Shown here in pieces: positions 1-5,206 of a stretch of DNA of 5,751 bases (the first letter of the stretch is position 1; each line of letters begins with the position of its first letter). The DNA lies in contig QOAV01000213.1 of assembly GCA_003972845.1 (NCBI GenBank), forward strand, positions 1-5,751. Direction: 5' to 3'. This stretch comes from Gammaproteobacteria bacterium. GTDB lineage: Bacteria; Pseudomonadota; Gammaproteobacteria; QOAV01. Below the pieces are notes generated by a model. The model was not told the DNA's origin, did no database searches, and worked only from the letters and a program-made list of their open reading frames with translations. Position numbers and translations under genes: made by a program.

Positions 1-263
1 TAATCCCGCGACACGCTTTCCACCGCACCGTGACTGAATTTACACACCGGACACCAGGTCGCCCAGAAATGCACCAGCAGCGGCTTGCCGCGATAGTCTG
101 CCAGATCAACCATGCGCTGATCGGCATTGAGCAGCTTTCCGGACAATTCGGGCGCCGGACCACGCGGCGCATCCCGCGTCATCCAGGCCTGAATGCCGAA
201 CAGGATCACCAGAAACAGCGCCAGCTGAGCCAGCCAGCCGGCGACCCGGCGAACTTGCGGCAT
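1..263 (-). CDS. Membrane-anchored thioredoxin-like disulfide oxidoreductase (ScsD/TlpA-like), 3' end off the window
   Basis: Translating the minus strand from the ATG at 263 gives 87 residues that run off the left edge without a stop. Residues 1-9 are basic (MPQVRRVAG). Residues 10-27 form one hydrophobic helix, read as an uncleaved signal anchor. A short linker follows, and then the start of a thioredoxin fold with the redox motif WATWCPVCKF at residues 67-76 (Cys71 and Cys74). The anchor plus CxxC fold places the catalytic domain in the periplasm, where such proteins reduce or oxidise disulfides. The general form resembles the ScsD protein disulfide oxidoreductase family and, more loosely, TlpA/DsbE. 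The cis-Pro loop that would help separate these lies outside the window. A GTG two codons upstream (269) is an alternative start, and no strong Shine-Dalgarno decides between them. It is divergent from hslR. The family call is good; the exact role (copper tolerance, cytochrome maturation or general redox) cannot be told. Confidence 0.85.
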   Translation of the reverse strand, partial: MPQVRRVAGWLAQLALFLVILFGIQAWMTRDAPRGPAPELSGKLLNADQRMVDLADYRGKPLLVHFWATWCPVCKFSHGAVESVSRD

Positions 264-278
264 GCTCACAACTTCATG

Positions 279-297
279 CCGGCGGGAAAGCCGCCGG
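279..297. repeat. Perfect inverted repeat (7-bp arms) in the divergent intergenic region
   Basis: The arms CCGGCGG (279-285) and CCGCCGG (291-297) are perfect reverse complements around a 5-base loop. On the minus strand the hairpin would lie in the leader of the thioredoxin-like gene, ending 15 bases before its ATG. It could affect ribosome access there. No T-run follows on either strand, so it does not look like a terminator. Confidence 0.5.
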
Positions 298-307
298 GCC
301 ATTTTGC

Positions 308-343
308 TGCTTTTGCTTTCATATTGCCGTTATAATTGCCGGA
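308..343 (+). promoter_or_regulatory. Candidate promoter of the hslR operon (perfect -10 TATAAT)
   Basis: A perfect TATAAT sits at 331-336, with a start of transcription expected near 343 and a leader of about 23 nt before the ATG at 366. No good -35 is found at 16-18 bp; the best-spaced hexamer (308-313, TGCTTT) is poor, while better TTG-type hexamers are at the wrong distance. A minus-strand TATAAC (334 down to 329) overlaps it and could serve the divergent gene. I did not see a heat-shock sigma-32 type pair (CTTGAA and CCCCAT-like elements), although Hsp15 is heat-induced in E. coli. Confidence 0.4.
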
Positions 344-365
344 ATCAAGACGGGATACGAAGATT

Positions 366-761
366 ATGCAGGAAACGGATGCCGGCGTCAGGCTGGACAA
401 GTGGCTCTGGGCCGCCCGTTTTTTCAAAACACGCTCGCTGGCGACCAAAGCCATCAACGGCGGCAAGATTCAGCTCGATGGCGCTCGCGTCAAGGCGGGG
501 CGTCTGATCAAGACCGGCGATGTGGTGCGAATACGCAAGGACCAGGTGGAGTTTACCGTGCAGGTTGCAGCCCTCTCTGACCGGCGCGGACCGGCAAGTG
601 TCGCCCGCACCCTGTACCAGGAGACGGCCGAGAGTATCCAGGCGCGCGAACAATACGCCACACAAAGAAAACTGCTCAATCAGTCACTGGTCGCGCCCCG
701 GCACCGGCCCGACAAGAAACAGCGCCGCACCTTACTAAAAACCAAACGCCAGTCACCATGA
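366..761 (+). CDS. hslR: Hsp15, ribosome-associated heat shock protein (S4 RNA-binding domain)
   Basis: The 131-aa product matches Hsp15 across its length (E. coli protein 133 aa). An S4 RNA-binding domain fills about residues 8-70, opening with VRLDKWLWAARFFKTRSLA. It is followed by the family's RRGPASVARTLYQETAES segment (73-90) and a basic tail containing RPDKKQRRTLL (114-124). Hsp15 binds free 50S subunits that still carry a nascent chain and helps recycle them after heat-induced stalling. Start choice: the reading frame extends to a TTG at 336, but that codon overlaps the likely -10 box at 331-336, and the homology begins just after the ATG at 366, so 366 is preferred. The Shine-Dalgarno is weak (GAAG close to the ATG). 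It is the first gene of a compact operon, and its stop overlaps the next start as ATGA. In E. coli hslR sits beside hslO, so this setting differs. Confidence 0.95.
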   Translation: MQETDAGVRLDKWLWAARFFKTRSLATKAINGGKIQLDGARVKAGRLIKTGDVVRIRKDQVEFTVQVAALSDRRGPASVARTLYQETAESIQAREQYATQRKLLNQSLVAPRHRPDKKQRRTLLKTKRQSP

Positions 762-1228
762 GCACAACCTTGCACAAAGCCATTATTGGCGTCGGCAGCA
801 ATATCGACCCCTGGACCCATATCGAAAAAGCGGAACAGATACTGGCCAGTGAGGCCGATCTGCGCGGCATTGCCGCGTACGCCGTAACCAAACCGGTGGG
901 CGTCACCGATCAGACTGATTTTGTCAACGGCGCCTATTATGTCGTCACGCCGCTGGAGCGGGAACAGTTCGTCGCTTTCCTGAAAGACGTGGAAAACCGG
1001 CTGGGTCGGGTGCGCGGCCCGCAGAAATTTGGGCCCCGGACCATGGATCTGGACCTGGTGGCCTGGGATGAGGACGTACTGGACAAGGATTTCTACCGAT
1101 ACGATCATGTTCGCATACCGGTGTCGGAGCTGATCGACCGCTACCAGCTGAAGCTGAGAAAACAAAAAATGAATCACATCGAGGAGGAGGAACATGGAAG
1201 CGCTAAGCGATTTACTGAATCTGATTGA
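758..1228 (+). CDS. HPPK/FolK-like pterin pyrophosphokinase homologue, divergent C-terminus
   Basis: This 156-aa protein belongs to the HPPK family, which moves pyrophosphate from ATP to 6-hydroxymethyl-7,8-dihydropterin in folate synthesis. The N-terminal IIGVGSN (9-15), the pterin-site stretch TDFVNGA (53-59, with the conserved Asn57) and the signature GRVRGPQKFGPRTMDLDLV (83-101) are present. The signature carries the basic residues Arg84, Arg86 and Arg94 and the metal-binding pair Asp97/Asp99. Two aromatic positions differ from E. coli: Phe55 for Tyr53 and Phe91 for Trp89. After residue 105 the similarity fades. The usual HP(x)nR-F-VL-PL block, which supplies ATP and pterin contacts, is replaced by YDHVRIPVSELID (115-127) and a charged tail. 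The start overlaps the hslR stop (ATGA) with no good Shine-Dalgarno, suggesting translational coupling. The last 35 nt overlap the transporter gene. It may be a divergent paralogue rather than the main folK, so I give no symbol. Confidence 0.8.
   Translation: MSTTLHKAIIGVGSNIDPWTHIEKAEQILASEADLRGIAAYAVTKPVGVTDQTDFVNGAYYVVTPLEREQFVAFLKDVENRLGRVRGPQKFGPRTMDLDLVAWDEDVLDKDFYRYDHVRIPVSELIDRYQLKLRKQKMNHIEEEEHGSAKRFTESD
1181..1190 (+). promoter_or_regulatory. Strong Shine-Dalgarno for the AGCS symporter, inside the FolK-like gene
   Basis: GAGGAGGAGG at 1181-1190 sits a few bases before the ATG at 1194 and is by far the best ribosome-binding site in the window. It fixes that start. In the frame of the upstream FolK-like gene it reads as a run of four Glu residues (142-145), so the site lies inside the upstream coding sequence. 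Confidence 0.85.
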
Positions 1229-2528
1229 CGGCTTCATCTGGGGGCCGGTCACGCTGGTCCTGCTGCTGGGCGTCGGCATCTATCTCACCATAGGCCTGCG
1301 CTTCATGCCCTGGCGCTATATCGTTCCCGCCTTCCGGCTGTTGTTCAAAAGCCGCAAGGCCAGCACCGGGGAAGGCGACATCACCCCCTATCAAGCCCTG
1401 ATGACGGCGCTCTCCGCCACGGTGGGCACGGGTAATATCGCCGGTGTCGCCACTGCCATCTACCTCGGTGGACCCGGCGCCATTTTCTGGATGTGGATGA
1501 CGGCGCTGATCGGCATGGCAACCAAATACGGCGAGGCGGTGCTGGCGGTGAAATACCGGGAAAAGGACGCCCTCGGCAACTACGTTGGCGGCCCCATGTA
1601 CTACATCAAGAACGGTATGGGCAAGAACTGGCGCTGGCTGGGTGTTCTGTTCGCCATTTTCGGCATGCTGGCGGCCTTTGGCATCGGTAATACCGTGCAA
1701 TCCAATTCCGTGGCCGATGCCTTGCAGCATTCTGTCGGCGTTCCGACCTGGATCAGCGGTCTGGTCATCATGGTGATCGCGGCAGCGGTGATACTCGGCG
1801 GCATCAAGAGCATCGCCAGCACGGCCGAGAAAGTCGTACCGTTCATGGCCATCGCCTACATGGGCGGCGCACTGATCATCATACTCATGCAGATCACCAA
1901 GGTGCCGGCCGCTCTGGCCATGATCGTATCCGACGCTTTCACCGGCACGGCCGCGGCAGGCGGATTCGCCGGCAGCACCATCATGCTGGCGTTGCGCTAT
2001 GGCGTGGCGCGCGGGGTGTTTTCCAACGAAGCCGGTCTCGGCAGCGCGCCCATTGCCCACGCCGCCGCGCAAACCCGCGACCCGGTGCAACAGGGACTGA
2101 TCGGCATGCTCGGCACTTTCATCGACACCATCGTCATCTGCACCATGACTGCTCTGGTCATTGTACTCAGCGGGCTGTGGACTTCCGGCGCCACCGGCGC
2201 GGCTCTTTCCGCCAAAGCGTTTTCCGCCGGGCTGCCCGGCTTTGGTGAATACCTGGTGTCATTCGGCCTCGCCCTGTTCGCCTTCACCACCATACTGGGC
2301 TGGAGTTACTACGGCGAGCGCTGCGCAGAGTATCTTTTCGGCGAGAAAGTCATCCTGCCCTACCGCATACTGTGGATACTGGCCATTCCGCTGGGCGCCA
2401 TTACCAGTCTGGACTTCATCTGGCTGCTGGCGGGCGTATTGAACGGATTCATGGCGATACCGAACCTGATTGCTCTGGCGGCGTTAAGCCCGGTCATTTT
2501 CAAGCTGACGCGCGAACATCTGGGTTAA
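1194..2528 (+). CDS. Sodium:alanine/glycine symporter, AGCS family
   Basis: The 444-aa inner-membrane protein belongs to the alanine or glycine:cation symporter family (AlsT/AgcS/DagA type, Pfam Na_Ala_symp). These proteins take up alanine, glycine or close relatives with Na+ or H+ on a LeuT-like fold. Characteristic stretches are GTGNIAGVATAIYLGGPGA (78-96), TKYGEAVLAVKYRE (110-123), GGPMYYIKNGMG (132-143), and FSNEAGLGSAPIAHAAA (276-292), followed by VQQGLIGMLGTFIDT (298-312). About ten to eleven hydrophobic segments can be picked out, the first at roughly residues 15-35 and the last near 412-435. Length is at the short end of the usual family range and both ends look complete. The start is set by the strong Shine-Dalgarno at 1181-1190. 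It is the last gene of the hslR operon. Transport of alanine/glycine follows from the family; exact substrate and ion are inferred. Confidence 0.95.
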   Translation: MEALSDLLNLIDGFIWGPVTLVLLLGVGIYLTIGLRFMPWRYIVPAFRLLFKSRKASTGEGDITPYQALMTALSATVGTGNIAGVATAIYLGGPGAIFWMWMTALIGMATKYGEAVLAVKYREKDALGNYVGGPMYYIKNGMGKNWRWLGVLFAIFGMLAAFGIGNTVQSNSVADALQHSVGVPTWISGLVIMVIAAAVILGGIKSIASTAEKVVPFMAIAYMGGALIIILMQITKVPAALAMIVSDAFTGTAAAGGFAGSTIMLALRYGVARGVFSNEAGLGSAPIAHAAAQTRDPVQQGLIGMLGTFIDTIVICTMTALVIVLSGLWTSGATGAALSAKAFSAGLPGFGEYLVSFGLALFAFTTILGWSYYGERCAEYLFGEKVILPYRILWILAIPLGAITSLDFIWLLAGVLNGFMAIPNLIALAALSPVIFKLTREHLG

Positions 2529-2535
2529 TTATTTG

Positions 2536-2554
2536 GTGAGGAGTGAGGAGTGAG
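2536..2554. repeat. Short tandem repeat, heptamer GTGAGGA x 2.7
   Basis: GTGAGGA occurs at 2536-2542 and 2543-2549, followed by a partial GTGAG at 2550-2554. It begins 7 bp after the symporter stop, in the 61-bp gap between the convergent symporter and hemH genes. No convincing terminator hairpin with a T-run is present in this gap on either strand. The repeat is the only pattern I see there. It may be a slippage-type microsatellite. Confidence 0.75.
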
Positions 2555-2589
2555 ATGTCGCGCTTCCCCGCAGGAAAATCGTTCACTGC

Positions 2590-3582
2590 TTACACCTTGC
2601 CGCTGACCAGCCCGGCCATCATTTCGATATGATCCTGGCGGTCATTCAGGCAGGGGATGTACTGATAGGACTCGCCGCCAGCATGGAGGAAAATCTCGCG
2701 GTTTTCCATGTTGACCTCTTCCAGAGTCTCCAGACAGTCGGCGGAAAAACCGGGGCAGACCACGTCCACCGACTTGACGCCCTGCCCCGGCATTTTCTGC
2801 AGCGTCTTGTCAGCATAGGGTTGCAGCCATTCTTCCCGTCCGAAGCGGGACTGAAACAGCAATACCCACTCATCTTCTGATAACCCGAGCCGGGCGCTGA
2901 TGGCCTGCGCCGTTTGTTCACATTGCCTCTGGTACGGGTCACCGCTATCGACATAGCGTTTGGGAATACCGTGGAAGGAATACACCAGCTTCCGGGCAGG
3001 GCCGTTGGCCGCCCGCGCCTCTTCTATGCTGGCCGCCATGGCGTCGATATAGGAAGCATCCTGATAATACTCGTTGATGAAATGCAGCTTCGGCGTCCAG
3101 CGCCAGGTCTTTAACTCGTCCGCCACGGCATCGAACACCGAGCCGGTGGTAGAGCCGGAATATTGCGGATACAGCGGCAACACCACCAGGCGCGTTACGC
3201 CTTTGCCGCGCAACCGGTTGAGGGCGTCATGAATGGAGGGATTGCAATAACGCATGGCCAGCTCGACGTGCAGTTTTTCGCTGCCAATTTGTGCCTGCAA
3301 GGCCGCCGCCTGAGCCGCTGAGATGCTTTGCAGCGGAGAACCTTCATCCGTCCAGACTTTCTGGTACGCCTTCGCGCTGCGCGCCGGGCGGATATTCAGT
3401 ATCACGCCATAGAGCGCCAGGCCCCACAGCCAGCGCGGCGCTTCCACCACGCGCGGGTCGGACAGGAATTCTTTCAGATATTGCCTGAGCGCGGGTTTGG
3501 TCGGCGCATCGGGTGTACCGAGATTGACCAGCAAGACACCCGTGGCGTCACTATCAAGCTGTGGGTGAGAGAGATAGTTCAT
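2590..3582 (-). CDS. hemH: Ferrochelatase (protoheme ferro-lyase)
   Basis: This 330-aa protein inserts Fe2+ into protoporphyrin IX, the last step of heme synthesis, acting at the cytoplasmic face of the inner membrane. Family hallmarks appear in order: LLVNLGTPDAPT (17-28), the LPLYPQYSGSTTGS stretch (135-148), YSFHGIPKRY (201-210) with the catalytic His204, FQSRFGREEWLQPY (243-256), and the signature CPGFSADCLETLEE (276-289) with the conserved acidic Glu285. The C-terminal YIPCLNDRQDHIEMM (308-322) is very close to E. coli HemH (320 aa). No C-terminal transmembrane anchor or iron-sulfur cysteine cluster is seen. The start ATG at 3582 shares its A with the stop of the upstream 57-aa gene (TAATG) and no Shine-Dalgarno precedes it, so translation is probably coupled. 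It follows adk directly in E. coli; here a porin and a small gene intervene. Confidence 0.97.
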   Translation of the reverse strand: MNYLSHPQLDSDATGVLLVNLGTPDAPTKPALRQYLKEFLSDPRVVEAPRWLWGLALYGVILNIRPARSAKAYQKVWTDEGSPLQSISAAQAAALQAQIGSEKLHVELAMRYCNPSIHDALNRLRGKGVTRLVVLPLYPQYSGSTTGSVFDAVADELKTWRWTPKLHFINEYYQDASYIDAMAASIEEARAANGPARKLVYSFHGIPKRYVDSGDPYQRQCEQTAQAISARLGLSEDEWVLLFQSRFGREEWLQPYADKTLQKMPGQGVKSVDVVCPGFSADCLETLEEVNMENREIFLHAGGESYQYIPCLNDRQDHIEMMAGLVSGKV

Positions 3583-3755
3583 TAGTACTTGTTTTTACTA
3601 CCGGTCAAATACAGAAAGGGAATCGCCAGTGGCCCAAAGGCAAAACCCAGCACAGCCCAGATCACGGGATTCTGGCCACGGCGTTCGGCCATACGGTGCA
3701 GCAAAAGGGCAAAGCCGATGCTCACCAGCAGTACAACCAGGAAATAACTCGTCAC
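3582..3755 (-). CDS. Small two-helix membrane protein translationally coupled to hemH (57 aa)
   Basis: A short reading frame starts with GTG at 3755 and ends in TAA at 3584-3582, sharing one base with the hemH ATG. An in-frame stop lies about nine codons upstream of the GTG and no ATG comes between, so GTG is the only reasonable start. Its Shine-Dalgarno is poor. The 57-aa product has a hydrophobic helix at about residues 4-19, a basic turn HRMAERRGQNP (20-30), a second helix at about 31-51, and the tail TGSKNKY. The pattern of a short helix, a basic 'AE(K/R)(R/K)G' turn, then W..LGF.FGPLAI recurs in many uncharacterised small bacterial membrane proteins. I do not know a function for any of them. 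Reasons to believe it: clean two-helix composition, the TAATG junction, and the lack of another ribosome-binding site for hemH. A role in heme synthesis or export is only a guess from position. Confidence 0.7.
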   Translation of the reverse strand: MTSYFLVVLLVSIGFALLLHRMAERRGQNPVIWAVLGFAFGPLAIPFLYLTGSKNKY

Positions 3756-3802
3756 GGGAAACAGCTCATGAAATGGAGGTTACGCAGCTACCGGAAAGAG
3801 CG

Positions 3803-3831
3803 ATCTTATCCGAATCAGGATGTAGATTCAG
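3803..3831 (-). promoter_or_regulatory. Weak candidate promoter for the small ORF-hemH unit
   Basis: Because the porin terminator lies just upstream, the small gene and hemH need a promoter between about 3756 and 3841. On the minus strand a -10 like TAAGAT (4 of 6) with a 17-bp spacer to CTGAAT (3 of 6) is the best pair I find there. The match is modest and could be chance. Confidence 0.25.
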
Positions 3832-3863
3832 CAGAAACAGAAACGGGGCCAGAAGGCCCCGTT
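3831..3863 (-). terminator. Intrinsic terminator of the porin gene
   Basis: A perfect 9-bp inverted repeat, AACGGGGCC (3842-3850) and GGCCCCGTT (3855-3863), closes a 4-base loop. Reading on the minus strand, it starts 32 nt after the porin stop and is followed by a T-rich tail (TCTGTTTCTGC, 3841 down to 3831). The plus-strand flank is not T-rich, so it acts for the porin. It separates the porin transcript from the hemH unit. Confidence 0.85.
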
Positions 3864-3895
3864 CCCAAAAGGTCAAACAACAACCTCGAGCAGAC

Positions 3896-4930
3896 TTAGA
3901 AGTCCATGCGCAGACCGATGGTCGTAGCCGTTTCGTCTTTCTCGTCCTTGTCGGCATTGGTATCGCGATAGCCTACCCAGCCTTTGGTCATCTTGGAGAA
4001 GTTGTACATGGCGCCAATAGCCACATAATCTGCGTCGCTATTGGATTCGTCGCCAGAGAACTGACCCAGAGCAGGGATGATGGAAACCTTGCCGAAGTCC
4101 AGCTTGGCGCTGGCGTAGAGGAATTCACCGGTGCCGTCGAAGCCGCCGACTTCCACGTCTTCGTACTGGGTGGTAATGGTGGCCGGGCCAGCCTTGAACT
4201 TGGCGCCGATCTTCCAGTTGTCGCCATCGTCAACCGGATCAAGGTGACTATAAGATGCAATGGCTTCAACATTCTGACCGAAGTTCAGCTTGGCGCCCAA
4301 CTGATAGGAGCCGTCATAACCCGTGCCTTCGTCAACCACATAGGCTGCCGTGATTTGTGTCGGACCCAAGTTAGGTGTCTGGTAAACCACCAGACCGTTG
4401 ATGAAGGAGCTGTTGGCCAGGGGACCAGAAGCCATGCCGCCGTTGAAACGAGCCTGCATTGAGGTTGTCACCCAGGGATCGTATTTTACGCCGCCGTGGG
4501 TTTTGTACACGCCGTTGAAACGGCCAAAACCGATCAGACCGAAGCCGCCTTTCAACGCGACGAAGGAATCACGACCGGTGAACGGAGAACCCTTGGTCGT
4601 CGTTACCGTGGCGGTCGTCTCGCCATCGCTGGCGGTAATCACGTCGGTAACTGCGTCAAAACGGGCGTTGTCAGAAGGGTCATACTGGAATTCGGCCTTG
4701 GCAATACCGGTCAGGCCGTTGCCCAGATCTTCCGTAGCCAGCACGCCGAGGCGGCTGCGCGGGCCCTGCTGTTCAGCCGGGTCGCCTTGCAGGGTCTTGG
4801 TCTCGCCCCCAGAATCAATGGAGCCGGTTTCAACAGAAGCCTTACCATAAACCTTTACGTCTGCTTGAGCAGCGATCGGAGCGGCGATAACGCCGGCAAT
4901 CGCCAGAGCAAGTATTTTTTTATTCATCAT
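3896..4930 (-). CDS. Gram-negative outer-membrane porin (general diffusion porin type)
   Basis: The 344-aa precursor starts MMNKKILALAIAGVIAAPIAAQA, a clear Sec signal peptide with likely cleavage after Ala23 (AQA before DVKVYG). The mature part shows porin hallmarks: the first strand DVKVYGKASVE, SRLGVLATEDLGNGLTGIAKAEFQYD (59-84), SFVALKGGFGLIGFGRFNG (122-140), alternating short strands and loops, and a C-terminal strand ending TTIGLRMDF with the terminal Phe used by the BAM machinery. It fits the 16-strand trimeric porin family (OmpC/Porin_4-like), which allows passive entry of small solutes; substrate preference is unknown. By my count the mature chain has about 42 Asp/Glu and 26 Lys/Arg, so it is acidic. 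The first of two tandem ATGs (4930) has GAGGA 6 nt upstream and is preferred. It has its own promoter region and terminator, so it is a single-gene unit. Confidence 0.93.
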   Translation of the reverse strand: MMNKKILALAIAGVIAAPIAAQADVKVYGKASVETGSIDSGGETKTLQGDPAEQQGPRSRLGVLATEDLGNGLTGIAKAEFQYDPSDNARFDAVTDVITASDGETTATVTTTKGSPFTGRDSFVALKGGFGLIGFGRFNGVYKTHGGVKYDPWVTTSMQARFNGGMASGPLANSSFINGLVVYQTPNLGPTQITAAYVVDEGTGYDGSYQLGAKLNFGQNVEAIASYSHLDPVDDGDNWKIGAKFKAGPATITTQYEDVEVGGFDGTGEFLYASAKLDFGKVSIIPALGQFSGDESNSDADYVAIGAMYNFSKMTKGWVGYRDTNADKDEKDETATTIGLRMDF

Positions 4931-4983
4931 TTCGTATCCTCAAGAATTATTAGGATTGGATTACATAATTTCTCGACCGAACA

Positions 4984-4997
4984 CCCGATTTCTCGGG
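4984..4997 (-). promoter_or_regulatory. GNRA-loop hairpin in the porin mRNA leader
   Basis: Read on the minus strand, CCCGA, GAAA, TCGGG form a perfect 5-bp stem with a GAAA tetraloop, a very stable RNA fold. It lies in the expected 5' leader, 54 nt before the porin ATG. The loop sequence CGAGAAAT recurs 20 bp downstream (plus-strand ATTTCTCG at 4968-4975 and 4988-4995). A GC palindrome, CGGGCGCCCG (4998-5007), abuts it and could pair in competition. A post-transcriptional role is inference. Confidence 0.5.
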
Positions 4998-5013
4998 CGG
5001 GCGCCCGGCTGCC

Positions 5014-5035
5014 TCTGTTTGTAGCAAGAAACAGA
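5014..5035. promoter_or_regulatory. Dyad over the porin -10 box, possible operator
   Basis: TCTGTTT (5014-5020) and AAACAGA (5029-5035) are perfect 7-bp inverted arms around 8 bases. The 22-bp dyad covers the proposed -10 box, where a bound regulator would block RNA polymerase. The identity of any such regulator cannot be told. Confidence 0.45.
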
Positions 5036-5046
5036 CGGGTGTGCAA
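5018..5046 (-). promoter_or_regulatory. Candidate sigma-70 promoter of the porin
   Basis: On the minus strand, -35 TTGCAC (5046-5041), a 17-bp spacer and -10 TACAAA (5023-5018) form a plausible pair. The -10 is preceded by TGC, giving an extended -10 element. Transcription would begin near 5011, leaving a leader of about 80 nt. The -35 is weak (3 of 6), consistent with an activated promoter. Confidence 0.5.
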
Positions 5047-5073
5047 CATTTTTGTTACGAAAACGCAACATTT
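5043..5073. repeat. Two direct repeats GCAACATTT, 22 bp apart, at and upstream of the porin -35
   Basis: GCAACATTT occurs at 5043-5051 and 5065-5073, a period of 22 bp, or about two helical turns, so both copies face the same side of DNA. The first overlaps the proposed -35 and the second lies just upstream. This is the layout of a tandem activator site; in enterobacteria OmpR binds porin promoters in tandem boxes of about 20 bp. The link to an OmpR-type protein is inference. Confidence 0.5.
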
Positions 5074-5151
5074 ATGGGGTTGCATCCGATTTTATGTGTC
5101 TTTTTCACAACAACTGTGCGACTCTGAAACACCATTGATGACGCGGCAGAC

Positions 5152-5184
5152 ATGAAAAAGCCGGGCAGTGCCCGGCTTTTTCAT
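5152..5184 (-). terminator. Strong, symmetric (bidirectional) terminator after adk
   Basis: ATGAAAAAGCCGGGCA (5152-5167) is exactly repeated in inverse as TGCCCGGCTTTTTCAT (5169-5184). The core is a GCCGGGC/GCCCGGC stem with a 3-nt loop, and each side carries a run of five T on its own strand. It starts 22 nt after the adk stop and would end adk transcription, isolating it from the porin. It should also work in the plus direction. Confidence 0.93.
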
Positions 5185-5190
5185 CGAATC

Positions 5191-5205
5191 ACAGGGTATA
5201 CCCTG

Positions 5206-5206
<1 letters not shown>
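5191..5206. repeat. Perfect 16-bp palindrome touching the adk stop codon
   Basis: ACAGGGTATACCCTGT equals its own reverse complement over all 16 bases. Its last base is also the last base of the adk stop codon, and it stands 6 bp from the terminator stem. As RNA it would form a 6-bp stem with a TATA loop; as DNA it looks like a symmetric protein-binding site. No T-run follows it directly. Confidence 0.7.

Noticed and set aside
266..322. 18-codon minus-strand ORF ending 2 bp before the thioredoxin-like start, as a leader peptide
   Set aside because: There is no ribosome-binding site, the composition is unremarkable, and it is just the end of a longer frame antisense to hslR.
336..365. TTG at 336 as the start of hslR, adding ten residues
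   Set aside because: The codon overlaps a perfect TATAAT box and homology to Hsp15 begins after the ATG at 366.
680..1279. Minus-strand frame of 199 codons opposite the FolK-like gene
   Set aside because: The plus strand carries clear HPPK motifs, and this frame shows no recognisable domain.
1212..2090. Long minus-strand frame (292 codons) opposite the symporter gene
   Set aside because: It is antisense to a confident gene, rich in His/Gly/Arg with no domain pattern, as expected of a shadow frame in GC-rich DNA.
3629..4462. Plus-strand frame of 277 codons across the porin 3' half
   Set aside because: It is antisense to the porin, crosses its terminator and has no recognisable domain.
5074..5127. 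17-codon plus-strand ORF upstream of the porin
   Set aside because: There is no ribosome-binding site and nothing to support translation; the region fits a promoter better.
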